Shown here piece by piece: positions 9,007-18,292 of a stretch of 64,000 nucleotides of DNA. Every line of letters begins with the position of its first letter. Within the stretch, counting starts at the first letter, position 1. The notes under the pieces were generated by a model, which saw nothing but the letters and a program-made list of their open reading frames with translations, did not search any database and was not told where the DNA came from. Source of the stretch: Roseiarcus sp963775575 (GTDB lineage Bacteria; Pseudomonadota; Alphaproteobacteria; Rhizobiales; Beijerinckiaceae); contig CAVZJG010000002.1 in assembly GCA_963775575.1 (NCBI GenBank), positions 1,922,001-1,986,000 on the forward strand, read 5' to 3'. A program made the position numbers and the translations under genes.

Positions 9007-9375
9007 TCACGTCTTCGGCGTCGGCTCGCGCGCGTTGCGGGCGCCGATGAGCTTGCCGGTGGCCGCGTTCATCACCGCGTGGACGAGCCGCCCGTCGCGG
9101 TGCAACAGCGCAATTTCATAGACGTATTCATCGCCGAGACGGCAGAGCTTGGCCGAAAGCGCCTCCGCCTTGAATTGCGCCGCGGCGGACCTGAGGACGG
9201 CGAAGGGCTCGAGAAAATGGCGCGCCTTGATTTCCTCGCGGGTCTCGCTCGGCGGCAGGCACGCCGGCCTCGGCGCGCCGTGCGCCTCGACTTCGGCCGC
9301 GCGCGCGGCGGGCGGCGCGCAAAGGCCGACGGCGCAAAAGGCCACGGCGAGGGAAATCATCGACTTACGCGCCAT
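9007..9375 (-). CDS. Secreted PepSY-like domain protein
   Basis: This is a small exported protein of 122 residues. Starting at ATG 9375 gives a clean signal peptide (MARKSMISLAVAFCAVGLCA) with an Ala-rich cleavage region. The mature part ends in a PepSY-like beta hairpin, YVYEIALLHRDGRLVHAVMN followed by ATGKLIG. PepSY proteins of this size often accompany PhoPQ-type two-component genes and are thought to bind or inhibit periplasmic ligands. The gene lies 26 bases upstream of the response regulator and is probably the first gene of that operon. Function beyond the family link is unknown. Confidence 0.75.
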   Translation of the reverse strand: MARKSMISLAVAFCAVGLCAPPAARAAEVEAHGAPRPACLPPSETREEIKARHFLEPFAVLRSAAAQFKAEALSAKLCRLGDEYVYEIALLHRDGRLVHAVMNAATGKLIGARNAREPTPKT

Positions 9376-9492
9376 GCCGCAGTCTCTCCTCGCTCGCCTG
9401 AATGGGAAATGAATATAACGGACCCGCTCCGCCAACGCCATCCCGCGCGCGAGGGACTTGCCCGGGCGGGGCGGAAAGGGTTAGCCGAGAGC

Positions 9493-10254
9493 ATGAACGC
9501 GAGAAGACTACGCGCATTTTCGGCCGCCGCCGCGCTGGCGGCGGCGAGCCTCGGCTGGATCGCCCCCGCGGCGGCCGTGGTCGGCGCGGCCGATGAAGAC
9601 GCCCGCTTCGCCGATCGCGTCGTCATGGTGTTGACGCGCGGCGCCGACAAGGCAGGCTTCTGCTCCGGCGTGGTTCTCGGGCCGCGCGTCGTCTTGACCG
9701 CCGCGCATTGCCTGCGCCCCGTCGCCGACATGGCGGTGCATTATCGCGACGAAGAAGGAAAGCCGGTGGTCGTCCCGGTCGAGGCCGCCGCCGCCCATCC
9801 GCTTTATCGCGCCGACGCGATCGCCGAGCGGGTCGTCTCGATCGATCTCGCGCTGGTGGAGACCCGAACGCCGCTCGCCTCGCGCTTCGCCGCGCCCAGG
9901 CTCGCCTCGGGAGCGGGACCCGCGATCGGGGAAACGACGATCCTCGCCGGCTACGGGCTCGCCCGCGAGGGCGAGCCACTGACCGGCGGCGCGTTGCGCA
10001 GCGCCAGCCTCACGGTGCGCGCGCCGCTGTCCAAGATCCTGCTTTGGGCCGAGGACGGGGCTCGCGCCGGCGCGGGCGCCTGCGCCGGCGATTCCGGCGC
10101 GCCGCTCTTTTCCGACGACGGCGAGACGGTCCTGGCGATCGTCGCGTGGACGTCCGGCCCTCGCGGCCGCCATTGCGGCGAGCTGACGCAGGGGCCGCTC
10201 GTCGCTCCGCAACGCGCCTGGATCGACGCCACGCTGGCGCGCTGGGGGCCTTAA
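9493..10254 (+). CDS. Secreted trypsin-like serine protease (S1 family)
   Basis: This is an exported protease of 253 residues. A signal peptide covers about residues 1-28. The chymotrypsin-fold catalytic triad is visible as His72 in LTAAHC, Asp118 in SIDLALV and Ser201 in GACAGDSGAP. The start at ATG 9493 is chosen because it gives the signal peptide; a longer in-frame opening upstream is antisense to the PepSY gene. Cys57, Cys73 and the pair near 197 could form disulfides. It is divergent from the PepSY/two-component operon and converges with ycgN. The substrate cannot be predicted. Confidence 0.88.
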   Translation: MNARRLRAFSAAAALAAASLGWIAPAAAVVGAADEDARFADRVVMVLTRGADKAGFCSGVVLGPRVVLTAAHCLRPVADMAVHYRDEEGKPVVVPVEAAAAHPLYRADAIAERVVSIDLALVETRTPLASRFAAPRLASGAGPAIGETTILAGYGLAREGEPLTGGALRSASLTVRAPLSKILLWAEDGARAGAGACAGDSGAPLFSDDGETVLAIVAWTSGPRGRHCGELTQGPLVAPQRAWIDATLARWGP

Positions 10255-10263
10255 GACGAAAAG

Positions 10264-10283
10264 CGGGCGCCCGCGCGCGCCCG
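10264..10283. terminator. GC hairpin between convergent protease and ycgN genes
   Basis: A perfect seven-base stem (CGGGCGC/GCGCCCG) with a six-base loop lies in the 36-bp gap between two convergent genes. It has no strong T-tract, so it is only a possible bidirectional terminator. Confidence 0.45.
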
Positions 10284-10290
10284 AAGCCCT

Positions 10291-10857
10291 CTATTTCCTC
10301 GCCCGCCGCGGCGGCCGGTTAGGCCAGCGCGCGATGTGGTCGGGCCAGAGCTCGATCGGCAGATCCAGTTCGCTCGCCGCCACCCGTCCGCGCACCGAAA
10401 CGCCCGCTTCGTGCACCGTCTCCGGCGAGCCGGAAACCAGCGGATGCCACCAGGCGAGGTCGCCCCCTTCGGCCACAACCCGGTAGGCGCAGGTCGCGGG
10501 CAGCCAGCTCAGCGCGCGCACTGCGGCGGGCGTCAGCCTGACGCAATCAGGGACGCGCCGCTGCCGGCGGCGGTAGTCGAGGCAGCGGCAGGTCTTGCCG
10601 TCGAGCAATTTGCAGCCGAGGTCGGTGAAGTGAATTTCGCCGCTGTCCTCGTCTTCGAGCTTGACCAGGCAGCAGCGCGCGCAACCGTCGCACAGGCTCT
10701 CCCACTCTTCCGGCGTCATCGCGTCGAGCGACTTGACGCGCCAGAACGGCGCTTCGGGCGCATGGGAGGGCGTCGGGGTCGAGGCGGCGGGGCCGGCTCC
10801 GCCGACCGCCGCCTCCGCAACGGCGTCCGCGTCGCCAACTCGAGATCGTTCGGGCAT
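10291..10857 (-). CDS. ycgN: YcgN/UPF0260 family cysteine-cluster protein
   Basis: This is a cytoplasmic protein of about 188 residues, or about 140 if translation starts at the internal MTPEEWESL. It has the conserved cysteine cluster CDGCARCC, a later CKLLDGKTCRCLDY, and the C-terminal CVRLTP, SWLPATCAYR and LAWWHPL signatures of UPF0260. These proteins are presumed to bind metal or an iron-sulfur cluster, but their role is unknown. The N-terminal roughly 45 residues (PEAPF and upstream) are less conserved-looking. It is divergent from the PBP gene, with about 145 bases between them. Confidence 0.88.
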   Translation of the reverse strand: MPERSRVGDADAVAEAAVGGAGPAASTPTPSHAPEAPFWRVKSLDAMTPEEWESLCDGCARCCLVKLEDEDSGEIHFTDLGCKLLDGKTCRCLDYRRRQRRVPDCVRLTPAAVRALSWLPATCAYRVVAEGGDLAWWHPLVSGSPETVHEAGVSVRGRVAASELDLPIELWPDHIARWPNRPPRRARK

Positions 10858-11002
10858 CGGGGTCTTCCGTCCTGCGATTTCGGGGCGGCGCTCGCCCCTT
10901 GGCCATGGCCCGGACCGGGGCGCGCGTCAAGCGGTTCACAACGCGTCGGATCGTGCTAAGGATCGCTCGCGGACGGCGCGAGATTTTGCAGGCGGGGCGC
11001 CT

Positions 11003-13333
11003 TTGTCGATCGCAGAAGTAAGGTCCTGGTTCCGCAAAGCCGTCGCGCGAGCGCTTGCGCGCGCGGCGGCTTTGTCGAGCGAAGAAGCGCGGTCCCGGTA
11101 TCGGAAAGTCGCCGCGCGAGCGTTGCTCGCGTTCGACGCCTGGATGGATTCGACGCTCTACGACACCCAGCGCCGATCGATCCGCGCGCTGCAGACGGCG
11201 GCGGCCATTTCCGATCGCCTGCATCTTTCCGGCGTGCACAAGTTTGTCGTCGACGGGCTGTGCGAAGGCCTGAACCTCGGCTTGGCGGGATTGATCGTCG
11301 TCCTGACCCTGGCCCTGCCGGCGTTTCGCGAGACCGGCGACGAGGATTGGCTGAAGCGCCAGGATCTCGCCGTCACCTTTCTCGACCGCTACGGCGTGGA
11401 GGTCGGCCGGCGCGGCATCAAGCACGACGACGCGATCCCCTTCGAGGAACTGCCCGATCATTTCATCAAGGCGGTGCTGGCCACCGAGGATCGCCGCTTC
11501 TTCGACCATTTCGGCATCGACGTGGTCGGCACGCTGCGCGCCTTGACCGTCAACGCCCACGCCGGCGGCGTCGTGCAGGGCGGCTCCTCGATCACCCAGC
11601 AGCTCGCCAAGAACCTGTTTCTGACCAACGAGCGCTCGATTTCGCGCAAGATCAAGGAAGCCTATCTGGCGCTGTGGCTCGAGCACCATCTGACCAAGAA
11701 GGAAATCCTGGGTCTCTATCTCGATCGCGCCTACATGGGCGGCGGCGCGTTCGGCGCGCAGGCGGCGGCCCAATATTATTTCGGCAAGTCGGCGCGCGAC
11801 ATCAATCTCGCCGAGGCCGCCATGCTCGCCGGCCTGTTCAAGGCGCCGACCAAATATTCTCCGAACGTCAATCTGCCCGCCGCGCGCGCACGCGCCAACG
11901 ACGTCCTGAGCAATCTCGTCGACGCCGGCCTCATGACCGAGGGGCAGGTCTATGCGGCGCGGCGCAATCCGGCGACCCCCGTCAGTCAGGCCGACCGCTC
12001 CAGCCCCGACTGGTACATGGATTTCGCCTACGAGGAAGTGAAGGGGCTCGCCGACGGGGGAAAATTGGGCGCCGACCGGGTTCTCACCGTGCGCACCGGG
12101 CTCGACGGCCCCTTGCAGGCGAAGGCCGAAAGCGTCATCGAGGACATGCTGCGCGTCAACGCCCCCGCCTACCACGCGCATCAGGCGGCGGCGGTGGTGG
12201 CGGACACCGACGGCCTGGTGCGGGCGATGGTGGGCGGGCGCGATTATGGCGCGAGCCAGTTCAACCGCGCCACCGACGCGGCGCGCCAGCCCGGCTCGTC
12301 GTTCAAGATCTTCGACTATATGACCGCGCTGCTGACCGGCAAGTACCACAAGGACACGACGGTGCAAGCAGGAGGCATCTGCATCGGCGACTACTGCGTG
12401 CATAATTTCGGCGGCGAGAGCGGCGGCGCAATGCCGCTCTATTGGGCGCTCGCGCAGTCGTACAACACCGCCGCGATCTGGATCTCGGTGAAGATCGGCG
12501 AGGCCTACTGGCCGGCCGGCAAGCCCTATCACCAAGCCAAGATCGCCGAGCTCGGGCGCTCCAAGATCATCGAGACGGCGCGAAAAATGGGGCTGACGAC
12601 GCCGCTCGTCGACACCGTTTCGCTGCCCGTCGGCGCCGACGAAGTGAAGATGATCGACATGGTCGCCGCCAACGCCATGCTCGCCAACGGCGGCAAGCGC
12701 GCGACGCCCTATGCGGCGATCGAAATCCGCAATTCGGCCGGCGAGGTGATCTACACCCACGCCGCCAACGGGACGCCGCCCGTCCAGGTGCTGCCGCCCG
12801 ACAAGGTCGCCGAGATGAACAACATCATGACCCACGTGCTCACCGAGGGCACCGGGCGCGGGGCGCAGATCCCGGGCCTCGTCATCTCCGGCAAGACCGG
12901 CACGACAAATGGGCCGACCAACGCTTGGTTCAACGCCTTCACCGGCAATCTGGTCGGCAGCGTCTGGTTCGGCAACGATGACAACTCGTCGATGACCGGC
13001 AGCATGCAAGGTGGCGCGCTGCCGGCGCAGACCTGGCGCGCGATCATGGCCTACGCCCATCAGGGCCTGGAGCCGAAGCCGCCCTACGGCGTCCCGGCGC
13101 CCGCGGGCGCGGGGGCGTTCGCCGTCGCGCCGGCGGAGAGGGCGGGCGCGGGCGCCGCCGACGCGCCGCGGCAAATCGGCCTGTCGGCGCGCTCGACCCG
13201 AATTATCCAGGAAATCGAAGACACCGCGCGCTCGGCGCAACAGGGCGGAGCGGCGTTCGAATCGCCGGCCGAATACGCGGCTCGGGCGGACGCCGCGCCG
13301 ACGGTCGTTCGCGGCGGCGTCCTGGCGCCGTGA
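11003..13333 (+). CDS. Class A penicillin-binding protein (transglycosylase/transpeptidase)
   Basis: This bifunctional peptidoglycan synthase is anchored by one membrane helix (GLNLGLAGLIVVLTLALPAF). The family GT51 glycosyltransferase domain carries the catalytic Glu in ATEDRRFFDHFGID, then GGSSITQQLAKN and RKIKEAYLALWLE. The transpeptidase domain has the active-site serine in QPGSSFKIF, the SYN motif in AQSYNTAA and KTGT near the C-terminus. The start is unsettled: TTG 11003 gives about 776 residues with a basic cytoplasmic leader, and ATG 11144 gives a shorter one. The leader contains two similar basic segments (SWFRKAVARAL and SRYRKVAARAL). A second class A PBP lies at 28.4-30.6 kb, so the functions may be partly redundant. 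Confidence 0.9.
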   Translation: MSIAEVRSWFRKAVARALARAAALSSEEARSRYRKVAARALLAFDAWMDSTLYDTQRRSIRALQTAAAISDRLHLSGVHKFVVDGLCEGLNLGLAGLIVVLTLALPAFRETGDEDWLKRQDLAVTFLDRYGVEVGRRGIKHDDAIPFEELPDHFIKAVLATEDRRFFDHFGIDVVGTLRALTVNAHAGGVVQGGSSITQQLAKNLFLTNERSISRKIKEAYLALWLEHHLTKKEILGLYLDRAYMGGGAFGAQAAAQYYFGKSARDINLAEAAMLAGLFKAPTKYSPNVNLPAARARANDVLSNLVDAGLMTEGQVYAARRNPATPVSQADRSSPDWYMDFAYEEVKGLADGGKLGADRVLTVRTGLDGPLQAKAESVIEDMLRVNAPAYHAHQAAAVVADTDGLVRAMVGGRDYGASQFNRATDAARQPGSSFKIFDYMTALLTGKYHKDTTVQAGGICIGDYCVHNFGGESGGAMPLYWALAQSYNTAAIWISVKIGEAYWPAGKPYHQAKIAELGRSKIIETARKMGLTTPLVDTVSLPVGADEVKMIDMVAANAMLANGGKRATPYAAIEIRNSAGEVIYTHAANGTPPVQVLPPDKVAEMNNIMTHVLTEGTGRGAQIPGLVISGKTGTTNGPTNAWFNAFTGNLVGSVWFGNDDNSSMTGSMQGGALPAQTWRAIMAYAHQGLEPKPPYGVPAPAGAGAFAVAPAERAGAGAADAPRQIGLSARSTRIIQEIEDTARSAQQGGAAFESPAEYAARADAAPTVVRGGVLAP

Positions 13334-13436
13334 CCCCGACGGCGGCGCGCTTGACTTCGCCAGGCCGTCTGGCGATTCATCGATTTCGGCTGGTCGTCGA
13401 TCGGGGCCTGGCCGGCTCGGGATTTCCCGCGTGACG

Positions 13437-14009
13437 ATGATCGTGAAAGCAAGCATGGCCGGCGCTATCGGCGTCGCGCTCGGGCTCTGGGCGAGCGAGG
13501 CGATTCTGGCCAACGGCGGCCCGTTCGGCGTCGTCGCCATCGGCCCGTGGCGGGTCGCAGCGAAAGCCGGATCGCTCGAAGCCGACCCCTATACGCGCGC
13601 CGGCCTGGAGCGCAGCGGCGAGATTCCGCTGGCGCTCGGCGAAGGGCTGCAACTCGTCGCGCGCGTCGACGACGCGCGCCGGCCGCTCGACGCGCGCTGC
13701 TCCTACCGCGTGGGATCGCGCACCCCGGCGGCGCGCTACTGGACTTTGAGCGTTGTCGATCGCGAAGGCTTTCCCGTCGGCAACGCGGCGGGGCGATACG
13801 GCTTCCGTTCGAGCGAGATCTTGCGCGACGCCGACGGCGGGTTTTCGATCTTCGTCTCGGCGAGCGCTCACGCCGGCAACTGGCTGCCGATCGGCGCGCC
13901 GGACCCGTTCGCGCTGGTGTTGCGGCTCTACGATTCGCCGCTCAGCGCCACCGCGGGCGGCATCGAAAAGCGCGCCGCGCCTTCCATCGTCAGGGAAGCT
14001 TGCACATGA
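13437..14009 (+). CDS. DUF1214 domain protein, exported
   Basis: This is a 190-residue protein with an N-terminal hydrophobic segment (AGAIGVALGLWASEAILA) that acts as a signal or anchor. The conserved DUF1214 core includes CSYRVG, ARYWTLSV, FPVGNAAGRYGFRSSEI and NWLPIG. In Rhizobiales this protein is coupled with a DUF1254 partner, as here; the pair is predicted to act at the envelope, but no reaction is known. GTG 13431 is an alternative start two codons upstream. The stop overlaps the next ATG in an ATGA junction, so translation is coupled. Confidence 0.82.
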   Translation: MIVKASMAGAIGVALGLWASEAILANGGPFGVVAIGPWRVAAKAGSLEADPYTRAGLERSGEIPLALGEGLQLVARVDDARRPLDARCSYRVGSRTPAARYWTLSVVDREGFPVGNAAGRYGFRSSEILRDADGGFSIFVSASAHAGNWLPIGAPDPFALVLRLYDSPLSATAGGIEKRAAPSIVREACT

Positions 14010-14584
14010 CCGTTCGCGAAGGCCTGGGCGCAGCGGCGACGTTTCTGGCGGCCGTCGCGATCGTCGGCGCCCTGGTGCATTTCATCGTGATCCTGGTCAT
14101 TCCCATCGTCGCCACGCGCGACGCCTACGCGCGCCTCGCAGACCTCGGCCCCGTCGGCGCCATGATCGCGCTGGCGCGGCCGGGCCCGACCGAACGTCGC
14201 TTCCCCTACGCGGATCCGGCGCTCGCCAGCGCGTTCTGCCGCTTCGACCTTTCCGCCGGGCCGGTGCGCGTCAAAGCGCCGGTCGGACGCGCCGGCTTCG
14301 CGTCGCTGTCGTTTCACACGCGGCGGGGCGCCGTGTTCTACGCCCTGACCGACAAGGCCGCGACGCACGCCCTGATGGAGGCGATCGTCGTCACGCCGAG
14401 CCAATTGCGCGCGCTCATCGCCCACGACGACGAAGACAACCCTTCGCAAGATCTTCGCATCGTCTCCGCGACCAACGAAGGTTTCGTCTTGATGCGCGCG
14501 TTCAGCGAATTGCCGAGCCTCTATGCGGCGGCGGAGGCTCAAGCCGAATCGCTGAGCTGCGCCAGCGAGCCGGCGCCGAAATAG
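14006..14584 (+). CDS. DUF1254 domain protein, membrane-anchored
   Basis: This is a 192-residue protein beginning at the ATGA junction with the DUF1214 gene. One hydrophobic helix lies near residues 10-35 (FLAAVAIVGALVHFIVILVIP), followed by DAYARLADLGP, RRFPYADPA and SFHTRRGAVFYALTD, which match the small DUF1254 proteins of alphaproteobacteria. Translational coupling suggests a complex with the DUF1214 protein. The function is unknown. Confidence 0.8.
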   Translation: MTVREGLGAAATFLAAVAIVGALVHFIVILVIPIVATRDAYARLADLGPVGAMIALARPGPTERRFPYADPALASAFCRFDLSAGPVRVKAPVGRAGFASLSFHTRRGAVFYALTDKAATHALMEAIVVTPSQLRALIAHDDEDNPSQDLRIVSATNEGFVLMRAFSELPSLYAAAEAQAESLSCASEPAPK

Positions 14585-14685
14585 GCGCCCGCGTTGCGGC
14601 GCTCGGCCGGAGTGGACATCGGCCGGCATTCCGGCGATGTTCCGGAGAGGCGGACGGAAGAGTCTCTTGTCGGGGATCGCTCGAG

Positions 14686-15615
14686 GTGACGACGCTGCTG
14701 GTGACTCATGCGGCCTGCGCCGCCCATGACATGGGCGAGGGGCACCCGGAAAGGCCGCAGCGGCTGCGCGCCATCGAGCAGGCGTTGGAACACGAGACGT
14801 TTCAACTGCTCGTTCGCGAGAGCGCGCCGCGCGCGGCGATCGCGGCGCTGACGCGCGTCCACCCTCCCGAATATGTCGCCGCGATCGAGCAGGCCTCGCC
14901 GAGCCGCGGGCGCGTTCAGCTCGACGCGGACACCGCGATGTCGTCGGGCACCTGGGAAGCCGCGCTGCGTTCGGCGGGCGGGGCGATCTACGCGGTCGAC
15001 GAAGTGGCGCTCGGGCACGTCGACAACGCCTTCGTGGCGACGCGTCCGCCCGGCCACCACGCCGAAGCGGCGACGGCGATGGGGTTCTGCTTCTTCAACA
15101 ACGCCGCGATCGCCGTCCGCCACGCCCAGGCTGCCCACGGGATCGAGCGCGTCGCGATCGTCGATTTCGACGTCCACCACGGCAACGGCACCCAAGACAT
15201 CTTTTGGAGCGACAAGAGCGTCATGTACGCCTCGACCCATCAGATGCCGCTATATCCCGGCACGGGCGCGCGAAGCGAATGCGGCGAACACAACCAGATC
15301 GTCAACGCGCCGCTGCGCGCGGGCGACGGCGGCGAAGCGTTCCGCGAAGCCTTCGCCCAGGCGATCCTGCCGCGCGTGGAGGCGTTCCGCCCCGATCTCG
15401 TCATCGTCTCCGCGGGGTTCGACGCGCACTATCGCGATCCGCTCGGCAATCTCAACCTGCGCGAGGCCGATTTCGCCTGGGCGACCCAGCGCGTGGCGGC
15501 GCTGGCGCAAAAGCGCTGCGGCGGCCGCCTCGTTTCGCTGCTCGAAGGCGGCTACGATCTCGAGGGCCTCGGCCGCTCGGCGGCGGCGCATGTCGGGGCG
15601 CTGATGGGCGGCTGA
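14686..15615 (+). CDS. Histone-deacetylase-like amidohydrolase (arginase/deacetylase superfamily)
   Basis: This is a zinc-dependent cytoplasmic deacylase of 309 residues. The metal and catalytic motifs are HPERPQRL near the N-terminus, RPPGHHAE (active-site His pair), the zinc-binding DFDVHHGNGTQ, VSAGFDAHYRDPLG and LEGGYDLEGL. Bacterial members act on acetylated polyamines, acetoin-like compounds or unknown amides, and the true substrate cannot be read from the sequence. GTG 14686 is chosen because the family core (TLLVTHAAC) begins there. Longer in-frame upstream sequence overlaps the DUF1254 gene and is not coding. It converges with ribB. Confidence 0.9.
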   Translation: MTTLLVTHAACAAHDMGEGHPERPQRLRAIEQALEHETFQLLVRESAPRAAIAALTRVHPPEYVAAIEQASPSRGRVQLDADTAMSSGTWEAALRSAGGAIYAVDEVALGHVDNAFVATRPPGHHAEAATAMGFCFFNNAAIAVRHAQAAHGIERVAIVDFDVHHGNGTQDIFWSDKSVMYASTHQMPLYPGTGARSECGEHNQIVNAPLRAGDGGEAFREAFAQAILPRVEAFRPDLVIVSAGFDAHYRDPLGNLNLREADFAWATQRVAALAQKRCGGRLVSLLEGGYDLEGLGRSAAAHVGALMGG

Positions 15616-15622
15616 GCGCCCG

Positions 15623-16699
15623 TCACCCCTCGATCGGCTCCATCGCGACGATCTCGATGCCGAAGCCGGCAAGGCCGACGTATTTTCGCGGGTTTTCGGT
15701 GCGCAGGCGAATCGAGGCGACGCCGAGATCGCGCAGGATTTGCGCGCCGAGGCCGACTTCGCGCCACTGGCTCGCGCGGGCGCTGTCCGAACCCTGCGGC
15801 TCGGCGCCGCTGAGTTTGACGGGCACGCCCGCCGCGCCGTCGCGCAGATAGACGAGCACGCCGCGCCCCTCTTCCTTGAAGCGCTGCAACACGCGCGGGA
15901 TGACCCCGGCGCCGAAAATGTCGGCGATGATGTCGGCCCGTTGCAGGCGCGCCGGCACGCCGCGCCCGTCGCCGATCGCGCCGTGGACGAAGGCGAAGTG
16001 CAGCACGGGGTCGAACGAGGTGCGATAGGCGTAGCCGGTCAAGACGCCGATCGGCGTCTTGACCGGAAAGACAGCGACGCGCTCGACCAGTTTCTCGCGC
16101 GCCTGGCGATAGGCGATGAGATCGGCCACGGCGATGCGCGCCAGCCCGTGCTTGGCGGCGAAAGCCTCGATCTGCGGTCCGACCATCACCGTGCCGTCGT
16201 CGTTGGCGAGTTCGCAGATCACCGCCACTGGAGCCAGTCCGGCGAGTTTGCACAAATCGACCGCGGCCTCGGTATGCCCGGAGCGCATCAGTACGCCGCC
16301 GTCATTGGCGATCAGCGGGAACACGTGGCCGGGGCGGACGAAATCGTTCGCGCCCATGTTGCCATTGGCCAGCGCGCGCGCGGTGTTGCAGCGCTGCTCG
16401 GCGGAAATGCCGGTCGTCATGCCGTGCTTCACGTCGACCGAGACGGTGAAGGCAGTGCCGAGCGGCGCGTCGTTCATCGCCACCATCGGGGAAAGATGCA
16501 GGCGCCGCGCCTCGTCGGAGGTCAAGGGCGCGCAGACGATGCCGCAGCAATTGCGGATGATGAACGCCATCTTTTCCGGAGTGCACTGCGAAGCAGCGAC
16601 GATGAGGTCGCCCTCGTTCTCGCGGTCGTCGTCGTCGGTGACGACGACGATCTCGCCGCGCGCGATCGCTTCGATCGCTTGGGTGACGTGATGCGACAT
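15623..16699 (-). CDS. ribB: 3,4-dihydroxy-2-butanone 4-phosphate synthase fused to degenerate GTP cyclohydrolase II domain
   Basis: This enzyme makes the four-carbon precursor of riboflavin from ribulose 5-phosphate. The N-terminal 210 residues form an intact DHBP synthase with DRENEGDL, HMTTG-like KHGMTTGIS, RPGHVFPL and SGHTEAAVDL. The C-terminal 150 residues follow the RibA fold (ADIIADIFGAGVIPRVLQ, RGVLVYLRDG, LRDLGVASIRL) but lack the zinc-binding cysteines of active GTP cyclohydrolase II, so a separate RibA is expected elsewhere. ATG 16699 (MSHHVTQ) is preferred; ATG 16711 adds four residues. Confidence 0.9.
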   Translation of the reverse strand: MSHHVTQAIEAIARGEIVVVTDDDDRENEGDLIVAASQCTPEKMAFIIRNCCGIVCAPLTSDEARRLHLSPMVAMNDAPLGTAFTVSVDVKHGMTTGISAEQRCNTARALANGNMGANDFVRPGHVFPLIANDGGVLMRSGHTEAAVDLCKLAGLAPVAVICELANDDGTVMVGPQIEAFAAKHGLARIAVADLIAYRQAREKLVERVAVFPVKTPIGVLTGYAYRTSFDPVLHFAFVHGAIGDGRGVPARLQRADIIADIFGAGVIPRVLQRFKEEGRGVLVYLRDGAAGVPVKLSGAEPQGSDSARASQWREVGLGAQILRDLGVASIRLRTENPRKYVGLAGFGIEIVAMEPIEG

Positions 16700-16849
16700 G
16701 TGGCTTCCCAATCCGACGGCGCCGCGCCGTGGAGAAGATCGTTCGGCGCCACCGCGCCGCGCGCGAGCCGCTCGGCGAGCTCCATGACGAAGACATAGGG
16801 TGCGCCGCGTTCGAGTTCAATTCACTTCGCAGCGGACATTTAGTAGGAC

Positions 16850-17845
16850 TCAAACCAGCTTGACGAGCATTTTGCCGAAATTGCCACCGTGCAGCAGGTC
16901 GACCAAAGCCAGCGGCGCGCTTTCGAGGCCCTCGCGGATCGTCTCGCGCCACTTGAGGCGGCCCGCCGCGATGAGGCCGGCGAGCTCGCCGAGCGCCTGC
17001 GGCCATAGCGGCAGATGGTCGGAGACGATGAAGCCTTCGATTCTGATCCGCCGCGCGAGGAACAGTCGCATGTCCGGCAGCGCGGTCGGCGGCCCCTCGT
17101 AAGAGGCGATGAGGCCGCAGATCGCGATGCGGGCGAAATCGTTGAGCCGCCGCAAGCACTGTGCGAACGGCTCGCCGCCGACGTTTTCGAACAGGCCGTC
17201 GAGCCCGTTCGGCAGCGCCGCCTTCATCTCCTCGGCGAAACGCGGCGACTTGTGATCGACGCAGGCGTCGTAGCCCAGTTCGTTCACCGCATAAGCGCAT
17301 TTGTCGGCGCCGCCGGCGACGCCGACGACGCGCGCGCCCGCGATCTTCGCGAGCTGCCCGACGACCGAGCCGACCGCGCCGGTGGCGGCGGAGACGACGA
17401 CCGCCTCGCCCTTCTTCGGGGCGATGATCTTATTGAGGCCGTACCACGCGGTGACGCCGGGCATGCCGACCGGGCCGAGGTAGGCTTGAAGGGGGATCGT
17501 CTTGGCGTCGACGAGGTTGAGATCGCGCCCGTCGCTGACCGCGTAGAGCCGCCAGCCGCCCATGCCGACGACGAAATCGCCCGGCTTGAAGCCAGAACGG
17601 TTCGAGGCGACGACCTCGCCGACCGTCCCCCCGCCCATCACGGCGCCCAGCTCCTGCGGCTTGGCGTAGGACCTGGCGTCGCTGAGCCGGCCGCGCATGT
17701 AGGGATCGAGCGAGAGATAATGGTGGCGCACCAGGACTTCGCCGGGGCCGGGCGTCGGGAGAGGCGCCTCGACGAGGCGGAAATTCCCCGGCGAGACCTT
17801 GTCGGTCGGCCGGGAATCGAGAACGATCTGCTTATTGTTGGTCAC
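16850..17845 (-). CDS. NADP-dependent oxidoreductase, zinc-free MDR family (CurA-like)
   Basis: This is a medium-chain dehydrogenase/reductase of about 331 residues that probably reduces activated double bonds with NADPH. It has DPYMRGRL and the Rossmann motif AATGAVGSVVGQLAKIAG, followed by VVGVAGGADKC, DGLFENVGG and the C-terminal LVDLLHGGNFGKMLVKL. All match COG2130 enzymes such as CurA. The start is GTG 17845, which gives the typical TNNKQIVLDSRP beginning. A longer reading upstream has no family match. It shares its strand with ribB but lies 150 bases away. Confidence 0.88.
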   Translation of the reverse strand: MTNNKQIVLDSRPTDKVSPGNFRLVEAPLPTPGPGEVLVRHHYLSLDPYMRGRLSDARSYAKPQELGAVMGGGTVGEVVASNRSGFKPGDFVVGMGGWRLYAVSDGRDLNLVDAKTIPLQAYLGPVGMPGVTAWYGLNKIIAPKKGEAVVVSAATGAVGSVVGQLAKIAGARVVGVAGGADKCAYAVNELGYDACVDHKSPRFAEEMKAALPNGLDGLFENVGGEPFAQCLRRLNDFARIAICGLIASYEGPPTALPDMRLFLARRIRIEGFIVSDHLPLWPQALGELAGLIAAGRLKWRETIREGLESAPLALVDLLHGGNFGKMLVKLV

Positions 17846-18292
17846 GGCGAAATCCTCAAGGTCGTGGAGAAGCGAAGCCGCGATCTTACAGGAAGTCGCG
17901 CGCTCGTCGACTTTTCGCGCCGAGGGCGTCGATCGGCCGGATCGTCCTTCGGCCGACGCCGGCGGGGCGCCGAGCCCTCGCGTAGAGGGCGCGCGGGCGC
18001 AGCGCGCGCACGACGGCTTCGATTGTGAACGGAAATCCTCGATCTGGAACGCTTCGTTAACCGCCATTCTTCATTCTTGGAATTCGACGGATCGTCGACT
18101 TCCACGAGAAATCGACGGGGGCATGACGCCCGCGCGTCGCCTCGGCGCCCAATCCGACATGTCCCCTCTTCGCTCGTCTCGAACCTGCATGAGCGCCGCC
18201 GCGCCCGGCCGGTCGTCGACCCGGCGGAAAGCCAAGGCGGAAAACCTGTGCAGACGTCCCTATCGGGCGCCGGAACAATAGGAAGAATAGTG
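17846..18292. other. Intergenic region between oxidoreductase and chemoreceptor
   Basis: This 447-bp gap between divergent genes probably holds promoters for both. I see no convincing small gene, RNA gene or operator in it. A GGAAGAA ribosome-binding site lies just before the chemoreceptor start at 18293. Confidence 0.4.

Noticed and set aside
10547..13540. 997-residue open frame antisense to the class A PBP and ycgN
   Set aside because: It has no domain signature and covers two well-supported genes; it arises from codon bias.
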